Positions 1 to 7,210 of a DNA stretch of 12,041 nt are shown here, one piece after another; the stretch's first letter is position 1; each line of letters starts with the position of its first letter. Made by a program: the position numbers and the translations under genes. The notes under the pieces are model-generated. The model searched no databases, was not told where the DNA came from, and was given only the letters and a program-made list of their open reading frames with translations. The stretch comes from Anaerolineae bacterium (lineage in GTDB: Bacteria > Chloroflexota > Anaerolineae > JACIWP01): assembly GCA_014360855.1 (NCBI GenBank), contig JACIWP010000075.1:1-12041 (forward strand), in the 5' to 3' direction.

Positions 1-1328
1 AGGAGGGGCAGGCGCACCTGGCCGCCGTGGGTGTGGCCGGCCAGCATCAGGTCCACCCCGCGCCCCTGGGCCTCGCGCACCTGGTCTGGTGAATGGGCCA
101 GCAGAAGACATATATCCTCCGCCGGCACTTCCGCCACGGCCTGCGCCACATTGCCGGCGTTCATGCCGTAGGCCAGCCATCCCGCCGGCCGGCGCCCCCG
201 CTCCCAGCCCTCGAAATTCTCCTCCAGCAGGGGCGCGCCGCCGGCGAGGGGCTGTACCTGGAAATCGTCAAAGGCCTTGTGTCCCTCGTCCAGCCCCCAG
301 GCGCCGATGGTGCCGGCGCGCAGGCGTTCGGGCCTCTCGTCCAGGCAGTCGGCCTGCCATTCCGCCGGCTCGGCCTCATCTTCTGGCCAGACGCGCGCCT
401 GGATATGGGTGGCATCGGGCAGGTTCTGCACGCGAATCCGAAAGCGGTACCAGCGGCCGGCTTCGGGCACGACTCCGGTATCCATATCGCCGGCGGTGAT
501 GCGGGCGCCATGCGGCGCGATCTGGAGCGTCGGCGCCTTCGCATAGCTCCGCAGGCGGTAGTAGCGGTCATAGCCCTCCGGAAAGCGGGAGTAAAAGGTC
601 ACCCCGATGCCGCCCCGTTCGTCATCGCGCCGCAGTCGGCCGGTGAACTCATAATCCGCCCAGGAGAGGGCCGGCTCCGCCCAGTAATGGACCGTGCTGT
701 TGCCCTGAGAATCCCGGGTCTCCAGCCACTGCTCCCCGTCGTCCCCCTGCACGGTGAAATCGCGCACAAACCGCCCCTGAAAGTCGTTGTAATCGGCGCC
801 GGCAATCCATAGGCGGGCGCCGCCCACCCGGATCAGCGCGGCGCGATTGGTCAGCAAATGCGCGCCGGCGCCGTAGATCCCATCCGCAAACAGGTTGTTG
901 AAATCGCCGTAGCGGCTGATGTCGGCATTGCCGCGACTGGCCCAGATGCCCAGCGGCGGATTCCCCAGTTGGGTAAGCCATGCGCGCACTTGCTCCATCC
1001 AGCGCGCCTGCACGTCGTACAGCACGGTGTGCTGGATGAAGTCGCCGCTGATAAGGATGAGATCCGGCGACAGCTCCCGCACCCGTTCGGCGGTCTCCGC
1101 CTCCCGCCGGCCAATGCCTGTCATGTGCATATCGGACAACAGCACGATGCGCAGGCCGTTCAGCTCGGGCGGCAGGCCGGCGATCGGCACCCGCACCTCC
1201 TCCACCACCAGGCGATAAGGTTCCACCCATACCGCCTGAACGGCCAGGGCCGCCAACACCGCCCAGGCCAGCAGGATGAGCAGGCCGAGGAGCACCCGCC
1301 GGCGCAGATCCCGCCCTCTATTCGTCAT
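1..1328 (-). CDS. Membrane-anchored YkuE-like metallophosphoesterase with inserted jelly-roll domain (partial, C-terminus off left edge)
   Basis: 442 codons are present; the gene runs off the left edge. Residues 1-10 are basic and 11-32 form one hydrophobic helix, an uncleaved signal anchor that should place the rest outside the cytoplasm. The calcineurin-type metallophosphoesterase motifs appear in order: SDMH (65-68), SGD (94-96), GNAD (133-136), the metal-binding His in LLLAHSPD (408-415), and GHTHGGQ (431-437), which is typical of the YkuE/LpxG-like group. Two oddities stand out. The usual GNH motif has Ala135 in place of His. About 200 residues (roughly 183-385) interrupt the domain before the AHSPD motif and resemble a concanavalin-type jelly roll (WADYEFTG, GIGVTFYSR, GRWYRFRIRV, FDDFQV). 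The start ATG overlaps the end of the upstream gene by 11 bases and has a GAGAGG ribosome site about 7 bases before it. Family members hydrolyse phosphoesters, often lipid phosphates; the substrate here is unknown. Family call strong, activity uncertain. Confidence 0.88.
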   Translation of the reverse strand, partial: MTNRGRDLRRRVLLGLLILLAWAVLAALAVQAVWVEPYRLVVEEVRVPIAGLPPELNGLRIVLLSDMHMTGIGRREAETAERVRELSPDLILISGDFIQHTVLYDVQARWMEQVRAWLTQLGNPPLGIWASRGNADISRYGDFNNLFADGIYGAGAHLLTNRAALIRVGGARLWIAGADYNDFQGRFVRDFTVQGDDGEQWLETRDSQGNSTVHYWAEPALSWADYEFTGRLRRDDERGGIGVTFYSRFPEGYDRYYRLRSYAKAPTLQIAPHGARITAGDMDTGVVPEAGRWYRFRIRVQNLPDATHIQARVWPEDEAEPAEWQADCLDERPERLRAGTIGAWGLDEGHKAFDDFQVQPLAGGAPLLEENFEGWERGRRPAGWLAYGMNAGNVAQAVAEVPAEDICLLLAHSPDQVREAQGRGVDLMLAGHTHGGQVRLPL

Positions 1329-3003
1329 GGGGCGTCCTCTCCGCACACGGCCAGCGGTAGATGCTCAGCAAGCCGGCCCCCGCCCGTTCCAGGACATAGG
1401 CCGGCTCTCCGGCCGCAAGGCACCACTGCGCCAGCGAGCTGGCCGGCACCCACGCCCAGTGATGGAGCACCATGACATATCCCTCGCCGGCGCGTCTCTG
1501 CACATCTTCCCGCTCGCCGGTGATGAGCAGTTCCATATCCCCCCGTAGGCCAAACCGCGCCAGGTGGCCGGCTATCGGCACCGCCACCCAGGCCCCTGGG
1601 CCGGCATGGGCGTTCAACCACTCCACGCCGTCCTTGTACGACTGCCCCCAGTAGTCCAGGGGAAAGGAGCTGGCCGCGCCGCGCACGCCGCCGGCCAGCT
1701 CGTTGAAAAAGGCCCCCTCGTAAGGATGCAGGCCGGCCAGCGCCAGCGCCTGTGGAAGCATCAGCGCCGACAGGAGCAGGACGGCCAGCACATTCCGCCC
1801 GACCGCCAGCCGGCGCGTCAGCCATTCCCAGCACCAACCGGCGCCCAGGCCGGCCAACAGGCACCAGGCCGGCAGTAATTCCATAATTTGGCGCAGTCCA
1901 TCGTACACCACCATGCCCGGCAGGCTGACCCGGCCCAGCGTCACCAGGAACCATATCAGCCACAGCGGGGCCGCCGTATCCTCTCTGCGGAGCATGGAGC
2001 GGCCGGCCCGTACCAGCCCCAGCATGCCCAGCGCCAGCGTCCCCAGCGGAGCGGTGAGCGCCAGGTAGGCCGATGCATAATACCACGGCAGGTCCACGCC
2101 GGCGGTGTACAGCCGGCCGGCGAAATAGACCGGCGCGCCCCGCCCCGCAGTGGCGAAGTACCGCAGTACGGCGTAGAGCCGGCGCAGAGGATCGGCCCAC
2201 AGATAGGGCCAGAGCACCATCAGCACGACGCCGGCCACCGCCGCTATCCCCACCAGCGCCGCCGCCAGGCTTCGCCAGGGGACTGCCCCTCCCTTTGGGC
2301 GCCGGCCTGCCAGCGCCGGCGCATAGAGCCACACCAGCCACAGCAGGATAATAGGAGCGATGAACAGCGCATTGGCCTTGGTGGCCAAACCCAGGCCCGC
2401 CGTACCGCCGGCCAACAGCACCCATTTCCATTTCACCTTGCCAACCTGCCCGAAGGCCCGCCAGCCGGCCCACAGCGACGCCGCGAAGAGCGCCGCCATG
2501 GGCACGTCCTTGATGTTGTTATGGGCATGCGCCCAGTACAGCGGGAACGCCGCCAGCATCAGCGCCGCCGGCAGGGCCTCGCTCAGCCGGCGCCGGCGCT
2601 CCCAGGCAAAGCGGAACGTGACCCACACCCCCAGCGCGCCGAACAGCGGTATGGCCGCATGATGGGCGGTGATGGGGTCGAGCCAGCCGGCCCGTTCGTG
2701 CAGTGCCCATGCCCCTATCGCGGAGACGGTGTTCGCAAAGGGCGGATACCGCTCCTGCCGGCCAATGGTATAGACGTAGAAATAGGGTTTCTGGTCCGCC
2801 TCCGCCCACTGATTTTTCAGCCCCTCGAAATCCAGCCAGCGCGCCTCCCCCGTGCGCCAGAACTGCCAGTACAGCTCGCCGGCCAGGAAATTCTCCGGTT
2901 CATCCCAGGTGATGCCGTACTGTCCCAGGGTGAGCCAGCCGGCCGCCAGGAAAACGGCGGCCAGCAGTAGGCCCAGCCAGCCGGCGGTTCTCCCCCGCCT
3001 CAC
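1318..3003 (-). CDS. GT-C (PMT/ArnT-like, GT39 type) membrane glycosyltransferase
   Basis: 561-residue polytopic membrane protein. The first helix (about 8-26) is followed by an outward loop with the acidic pair Asp34-Glu35 in ITWDEPENF, the position of the catalytic/acceptor-binding DE pair in PMT/ArnT-type GT-C enzymes. About ten more hydrophobic segments follow. The motif HAHNNIKDVPMA (159-170) and GLATKANALF (204-213) are typical of this group. After the last helix (about 402-423) comes a soluble, probably extracytoplasmic tail with a YWGQSYKDGVEWLN element (451-464), often seen in GT39-like proteins. The family moves a sugar from a polyprenyl-phosphate donor onto a lipid, protein or glycan acceptor; donor and acceptor cannot be told here. 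I chose the GTG start because it overlaps the preceding TGA as GTGA and has GGAGG 7 bases upstream. An ATG 69 bases earlier would overlap the upstream gene with proline/glycine-rich, non-family sequence. Confidence 0.88.
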   Translation of the reverse strand: MRRGRTAGWLGLLLAAVFLAAGWLTLGQYGITWDEPENFLAGELYWQFWRTGEARWLDFEGLKNQWAEADQKPYFYVYTIGRQERYPPFANTVSAIGAWALHERAGWLDPITAHHAAIPLFGALGVWVTFRFAWERRRRLSEALPAALMLAAFPLYWAHAHNNIKDVPMAALFAASLWAGWRAFGQVGKVKWKWVLLAGGTAGLGLATKANALFIAPIILLWLVWLYAPALAGRRPKGGAVPWRSLAAALVGIAAVAGVVLMVLWPYLWADPLRRLYAVLRYFATAGRGAPVYFAGRLYTAGVDLPWYYASAYLALTAPLGTLALGMLGLVRAGRSMLRREDTAAPLWLIWFLVTLGRVSLPGMVVYDGLRQIMELLPAWCLLAGLGAGWCWEWLTRRLAVGRNVLAVLLLSALMLPQALALAGLHPYEGAFFNELAGGVRGAASSFPLDYWGQSYKDGVEWLNAHAGPGAWVAVPIAGHLARFGLRGDMELLITGEREDVQRRAGEGYVMVLHHWAWVPASSLAQWCLAAGEPAYVLERAGAGLLSIYRWPCAERTPHDE

Positions 3004-5546
3004 CGCACCGCCTCCACCCGGCTGACGGCCAGCCGGCGGTCCGGCCAAGGCCTCCCCAAATACTCCCAGCACCCTTCATCACATGCTCGTTCCACCGCCG
3101 TGCCGAGCAGGGCGCCGCGCACCCCGATGAGCAGATAAGCCTGACCTACATCTTTCACCATGCGGCCGGAGCCGCCGTAATGCGCCAGGGCGCGGATCAG
3201 ATCGAGGGAAACGCCGGCGCCGGCGCGGCCGGCCGCGGCGATAACCGTCCCATCCGGTAGGGCCATCAGCCACTCCGCCAAGGAGAAGCGCTCCGCCGGC
3301 ACCGCCAGGTCCGCCACCCGCCACAGGGGCGCCGTGTGGTCTCCCGGCGGCAGGGCCAGCACCTCCATGCAGGATCGGCACTCCTCGGCCACCAGATACT
3401 GTTTCCCCTCCAGGTAGATCGCGGCGTAATCGCCGGCCTCCCGGCCGGCGGCGACCACCGCCAGGTCCGCCGGCGCTTCCACCCCCGTCGCACCGATGGT
3501 GCGGGCATGTGCTTCCGCCTTCCCGCCGGCGCAGTCCCATCCCAGAATGTACAGGCCGGGCTCCGGCCGGCGCGGCAGGGGCAGGCTGTAATAGGTCTCC
3601 GCCCCTCCGAAGAAATGCCATTCGCCCAGCGACCGCCCATCCCAGGAGAGCCGACAGCGTACCTGGTCCGCGGCGGACTGCACGCCCAGCACCACCGAAC
3701 GGGCCTCCGCCCAGATCGGCACCAGCAGATAGGACCGGTCGCCGATGCTCCAGGTCGCCGGCTGGCCCGCTATCCGGTCATCGAAGGGGGACCAGCCTCC
3801 CAGCAGGAAGGGGCGCGCCGCCGGCGAGCCGAGCGTGAGGCGTGAGAAATCGGCGTCGGGCGGTGTCAGGCGGTAGACCCAGGCCGGCCCAAAGACGCCG
3901 GCCCAGGTCAGCCCCTCCAGCTCCGTGTAGAAATCCGGCGTGAAGCGCTCCAATTGATCCGGAGGCAGTTGATCGCGGTGCACGATGACATAGTCCACGC
4001 CCAGCCGGCGCAGTACATCCACCGTCTCCTGATTGGGGAAGTCCTGCATCATCTTGCTCAGCGCCAGGTACCCTGGGGGGAAGATGCCGCTGTAGCCGTT
4101 GACCAGCCGATGCCAGTGCCGCGTGGACTGGGCCAGGTACACGATGTCATGGGAAAAGGCCGGGTACACGTCAATGGGCAGTTCCAGCACGCTCACATCC
4201 GCCGGCTGTTCCGTCAGCCAGCGGTACACTTCCGGCGTTGGCGACGCGGTATATGCCTGCGCCAGCGGCAGGGGCGCGCTCCAATACTCCAGCACGATGA
4301 GGAACGCCGCCGCGCCGCCGGCCAGCCGGCGCCAGCGCGCTCGCCCATCGCCCAACAGATGTCCCATGCCTACCGCCGCCAGAGCCGCCAGCCCCAGCAT
4401 AACCAGCACGGCAAAGCGCGCCGGCACCCGCACCGCCTGAAAGCCGGGCAGATAGCGCCACAGCAAGATATACGGCCCGCGCACCAGCGCCCTGCCGGCC
4501 GCGTGAATGGTCGGCCCCAGGGAGAGGACGCCGGCGGTCAGCGCCAGCGCCAGCAGGGTCCAGCACCAGGCGTGCACGGCGCGCGACCGGGCGCGCAGGC
4601 CGGCCCACAGGCCGGCGCCGGCCAGCAGGAGCGCCAGCAACCCCGGCCATAAGGCCCCTTCCGGCTCCTTGCGCCAGGGCGCCGTCAGCGTCCCATACAG
4701 CAGATTGCCCGCCGGCGCCGCCAGATAGTTCAGCGCATCCGGCGAGAGTTGGGTCACGTAGCTGAGGGAGCGGCCGGCGTCCAGCAGTTCCGCGGTGCGG
4801 GCGTACGGCAGGTAGACCGGCATCAGGGCGGCGCCGGCCAGCAGGCCGGTCAGCGCCAGCGCACCCAGCCGGCGCGCCGCGACCCGCCACTCGCCCCACC
4901 AGTGCCCGAGGAGCATGATCACAGCGGCAATGACCAGCCCGACCGCCAGGAACAGGGTATAATAGACACTGGAAAGGCCCTGCAGGACGATAAACAGCCC
5001 CAACAGGAACATGTCCCGCCGGCGCCCCTGCCGCACGACCCGCTCCAGGAGCAACAGGGCAAAGGGCATCCACTGGGCGCTCAGATTCTGGAAATGATGA
5101 AGCTGGCCCATTTTGTAGGGGCAGAAGGCGAAGACCAGGCCGGCGATCAGGCCGGCGGCGCGGCTCCCGCTCAGCCGGCGGCCCAGCAGATAGGCGCCGA
5201 AGCCCGACAGGGTGAATGACAGGAGCACCAGCAGGTTATGCACGGCCACGGCATTCCGCCAAAGAAGTTGGAACGGCAGGCCCAATACGGCACTGCCCAG
5301 CAGATGCTCGGAATAGGCCAGGGCGTAAGGATAGGGGTAGAAGATGTTGCCCTGAAAGAGATGGGCCGGCTCCGTCAGCAGGGCATGGGCATCCCATGCC
5401 ATGATCCAGCTATTGAGCTGGGGATCCTCCGCCGGCTGTACCACGGCGCGCTCCAGCTCCCGCGCCAACGGCCAGGTCATGACCACAGCGAGGGCCAGGA
5501 ACAGCAACAGGATGGCCGCCTCCCGCACCGCATCCTGCCGGCCCAT
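3000..5546 (-). CDS. Large polytopic GT-C-like membrane protein with C-terminal beta-sandwich and ILEI/FAM3-like domain
   Basis: 848 residues. The N-terminal half (about 9-421) has roughly a dozen hydrophobic helices. The first loop contains EDPQLNSWIMAWDAHAL (40-56) and a GNIFYPYPYALAYSEHLLG stretch (66-84), the pattern of large uncharacterised GT-C-like proteins. The rest is soluble and probably outside the membrane. Residues about 430-560 form a mixed domain; 570-685 look like a beta-sandwich (GGWSPFDDR, RLSWDGRSLGEW, YYSLPLPRRPEPGLYILGW). Residues about 691-825 match the ILEI/FAM3 (PANDER-like) pattern: GDYAAIYLEGKQY, then FSLAEWLMALPDGTVIAAAG, ALAHYGG, and LIGVRGALLGTAVE. I infer transfer of a sugar outside the cytoplasm with carbohydrate-binding accessory domains; no activity is proven. 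The ATG lies 4 bases after the acyltransferase stop, with AAGGAGG 12 bases upstream. A longer reading frame from 5666 would run through the acyltransferase and is rejected. Confidence 0.85.
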   Translation of the reverse strand: MGRQDAVREAAILLLFLALAVVMTWPLARELERAVVQPAEDPQLNSWIMAWDAHALLTEPAHLFQGNIFYPYPYALAYSEHLLGSAVLGLPFQLLWRNAVAVHNLLVLLSFTLSGFGAYLLGRRLSGSRAAGLIAGLVFAFCPYKMGQLHHFQNLSAQWMPFALLLLERVVRQGRRRDMFLLGLFIVLQGLSSVYYTLFLAVGLVIAAVIMLLGHWWGEWRVAARRLGALALTGLLAGAALMPVYLPYARTAELLDAGRSLSYVTQLSPDALNYLAAPAGNLLYGTLTAPWRKEPEGALWPGLLALLLAGAGLWAGLRARSRAVHAWCWTLLALALTAGVLSLGPTIHAAGRALVRGPYILLWRYLPGFQAVRVPARFAVLVMLGLAALAAVGMGHLLGDGRARWRRLAGGAAAFLIVLEYWSAPLPLAQAYTASPTPEVYRWLTEQPADVSVLELPIDVYPAFSHDIVYLAQSTRHWHRLVNGYSGIFPPGYLALSKMMQDFPNQETVDVLRRLGVDYVIVHRDQLPPDQLERFTPDFYTELEGLTWAGVFGPAWVYRLTPPDADFSRLTLGSPAARPFLLGGWSPFDDRIAGQPATWSIGDRSYLLVPIWAEARSVVLGVQSAADQVRCRLSWDGRSLGEWHFFGGAETYYSLPLPRRPEPGLYILGWDCAGGKAEAHARTIGATGVEAPADLAVVAAGREAGDYAAIYLEGKQYLVAEECRSCMEVLALPPGDHTAPLWRVADLAVPAERFSLAEWLMALPDGTVIAAAGRAGAGVSLDLIRALAHYGGSGRMVKDVGQAYLLIGVRGALLGTAVERACDEGCWEYLGRPWPDRRLAVSRVEAVR
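3011..3015 (-). promoter_or_regulatory. Ribosome binding site GGAGG for GTG start of 1318-3003
   Basis: GGAGG 7 bases upstream of the GTG at 3003, inside the end of the preceding gene, whose TGA overlaps the start as GTGA. It favours this start over the ATG at 3072. Confidence 0.8.
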
Positions 5547-5550
5547 GGGG

Positions 5551-6237
5551 CTAGCTTTCCTCCTTCCGCTGGCCGCGCATGCCAATAACGCGCGCCGGCA
5601 CCCCGACGGCGATGCCCAGCGGCGGCACGTCGCGAGTGACCACCGCGCCGGCGCCGATGACCGCACCGTCCCCGATGGTCACGCCGTCCAGCACCTTGAC
5701 CCCCAGCCCCAGCCAGACGTCATCCCCGATGACGATATCCCCCTTGCTGGTGATGGGCTGTTCCCGCATGGAGCGGTCGGGGTCCTCGAAGCCGTGCTCG
5801 TAGGGGCTGAAGCCGCAACCGGGCGCGATCTGCACATGGGCGCCGATGCGCGTGTCGCGCAGGAAGCCCTTGATATTACAGTTCGCCTGGATATGGGTAT
5901 CGTGCCCGATGTACACACTGCCGCCGGCGCCGATCTCGATGATGGTGCCGCGGTAAATGTGCACGCGCTCCCCCAGCACCACCTTTCCCCCGTCCGCATG
6001 GCTGAAGATGGTCACATAATCGTCAATGAAACAGTTGGCCCCGATCTCCAGACGCCGGCAGGCGATCTGCGCCTTCGGGGAGATATACGGTTTGCGGGTC
6101 ACCTGGGCCAGGATGCGGCGGTCCTTGTAGGGGCCGGCCAGCCAGCCGGCGATGCCGACGCACAGCCGGCCCAGCGCCGGCCAGTCGGACAGGCTCATCA
6201 ATGCCTTGAGCACCAGACGCAGAGCACGTCGTGCCAT
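5551..6237 (-). CDS. Left-handed beta-helix (hexapeptide repeat) O-acyltransferase
   Basis: 228 residues with no signal peptide, so probably cytoplasmic. From about residue 50 the chain has hexapeptide-repeat coils (IEIGAGGSVYIGHDTHI, IVIGDDVWLG, VTIGDGAVIGAGAVV), ending with the PLGIAVGVPARVIG element typical of the xenobiotic/galactoside/maltose acetyltransferase and WbbJ-like group. His148 in SPYEHGFEDPD sits where the catalytic base is in these enzymes. Such proteins move an acetyl or other acyl group from a CoA donor to a sugar hydroxyl or amino group, often in surface-glycan pathways, which fits its neighbours. The amphipathic N-terminus (1-35) may touch the membrane. I chose the ATG 72 bases inside the longer frame because GAGGAG lies 5 bases upstream and because it clears the stop of the preceding epimerase gene by 25 bases. 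Fold certain; donor and acceptor unknown. Confidence 0.9.
   Translation of the reverse strand: MARRALRLVLKALMSLSDWPALGRLCVGIAGWLAGPYKDRRILAQVTRKPYISPKAQIACRRLEIGANCFIDDYVTIFSHADGGKVVLGERVHIYRGTIIEIGAGGSVYIGHDTHIQANCNIKGFLRDTRIGAHVQIAPGCGFSPYEHGFEDPDRSMREQPITSKGDIVIGDDVWLGLGVKVLDGVTIGDGAVIGAGAVVTRDVPPLGIAVGVPARVIGMRGQRKEES
5559..5565 (-). promoter_or_regulatory. Ribosome binding site AAGGAGG for 3000-5546
   Basis: A perfect Shine-Dalgarno lies inside the last codons of the acyltransferase gene, 12 bases before the ATG at 5546. It supports that start rather than the longer frame opening at 5666. Confidence 0.75.
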
Positions 6238-6242
6238 GGATA

Positions 6243-6248
6243 CTCCTC
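6243..6248 (-). promoter_or_regulatory. Ribosome binding site GAGGAG for 5551-6237
   Basis: GAGGAG sits 5 bases before the ATG at 6237, in the 25-base gap after the epimerase stop. It decides the start over the in-frame ATG 72 bases earlier, which lacks such a site. Confidence 0.8.
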
Positions 6249-6262
6249 GCTTCACAGGGACG

Positions 6263-7210
6263 TCAGCGCACATAGCCGTTCTGTCGGAACCATTCCACCG
6301 CCTCGGCAAAGGCTTCTTCCAGAGGGGTCTGCGGCAGGCCCAGCTCGCGGATGGCGCGCGCCGGGTTGCAGGTCAGCGCCGGCGGCTGGTACCCCCGCCC
6401 CGCACGCGAAGCCCCGCCCAGCCAGCGCAGGGGGTTGCGGGAGCGCCCTCGCGGCGGACGTACCCCGCTGACCCGCTCCATCAGGCGGTAAAAATCCTCC
6501 CGCATCAGGTTGCCGGCGGCGTTGCCCAGGATGTAGCGCTGGCCAGGCCGGCCGCGCCGCGCCGCCAGGATATGGCCGGCGGCCACATCCCGCACGGAGA
6601 TGAAATTGATGCCCCCCTCCAGGTACGACGGTTCGCGCCCGTTCAGGTAGTCCACGATGCGCTGGCCGGTACTGCTGGGCTTGAGATCGCCGGCGCCCAC
6701 CGGCGCGCAGGGATTCACGACCACCACCGGCAGGCCATCCTGCGCCATGGACAGCGCCACTGTCTCCGCCAGGTATTTGGAGCGGGCGTAATGGCTCCCC
6801 TGCTCCCAGAGGTTGAACTCCGTCTCCTCGGTGGGCAGGGAACCGTCCGCCGGCCGGCCGATCGTGCCGATAGTGCTGGTGTGCACCACCCGGCGCACGC
6901 CGGCGCGCCGCGCCGCTTTCAACAGGGTCTTGGTGCCGCCCACATTGACCTCGTACATCAGCGGGCCATCCTCCTCCCGGGTGCTGTACAGGGCCGCCAC
7001 ATGATACAGCTCCTCACAGCCGGCCAGCGCCTCTGCCAGCGACTCGGGGTCGCGCAGGTCCCCCTCCGCGATCTCGACGTCCAGGCCGGCCAGGTTGCGC
7101 CGATCGCTCCCCGGCCGCACCAGCACCCGCACCTGCGTGCCCTCTTCCAGCAGGAACCGGGCCACCCACATCCCGACAAATCCCGTCGCGCCAGTGACCA
7201 ATGCCCTCAC
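6263..7210 (-). CDS. HpnA-like NAD-dependent epimerase/dehydratase/reductase (extended SDR)
   Basis: 315 residues from the GTG start. It opens directly with the Rossmann motif TGATGFVG (6-13), then VRPGSDRRNL (31-40), GDLRDP (50-55), the active-site S/T at STIG (112-115) and Tyr141/Lys145 in YARSK. The stretch VNPCAPVGAGDLKPSSTG (165-182), with the following DYLNGREP, is characteristic of the hopanoid-associated sugar epimerase HpnA and relatives, and the end (FAEAVEWFRQNGY) also fits. Length is slightly below the HpnA norm, mainly around 253-275. No squalene-hopene cyclase or other hopanoid gene is in the window, so the HpnA role should not be assumed; it may epimerise or reduce a nucleotide-sugar or lipid-linked substrate for the glycan made by its neighbours. 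The GTG overlaps the radical SAM stop as GTGA and has GGAGG 8 bases upstream. The ATG at 7342 would add 44 residues of alanine/glycine-rich non-family sequence. Confidence 0.9.
   Translation of the reverse strand: MRALVTGATGFVGMWVARFLLEEGTQVRVLVRPGSDRRNLAGLDVEIAEGDLRDPESLAEALAGCEELYHVAALYSTREEDGPLMYEVNVGGTKTLLKAARRAGVRRVVHTSTIGTIGRPADGSLPTEETEFNLWEQGSHYARSKYLAETVALSMAQDGLPVVVVNPCAPVGAGDLKPSSTGQRIVDYLNGREPSYLEGGINFISVRDVAAGHILAARRGRPGQRYILGNAAGNLMREDFYRLMERVSGVRPPRGRSRNPLRWLGGASRAGRGYQPPALTCNPARAIRELGLPQTPLEEAFAEAVEWFRQNGYVR

Noticed and set aside
649..1230. Minus-strand frames of 193 and 87 codons within 649-1230
   Set aside because: Out of frame with the phosphoesterase, whose motifs run unbroken through the region; glycine/arginine-rich shadows.
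1888..2970. Long plus-strand open frame (360 codons)
   Set aside because: Antisense to a clear GT-C gene; proline/glutamine/arginine-rich with no family motif. Typical shadow frame of GC-rich DNA.
4958..4963. TATAAT on the plus strand
   Set aside because: No -35-like element at 16-18 bases; it lies antisense inside a long membrane-protein gene and is probably chance.
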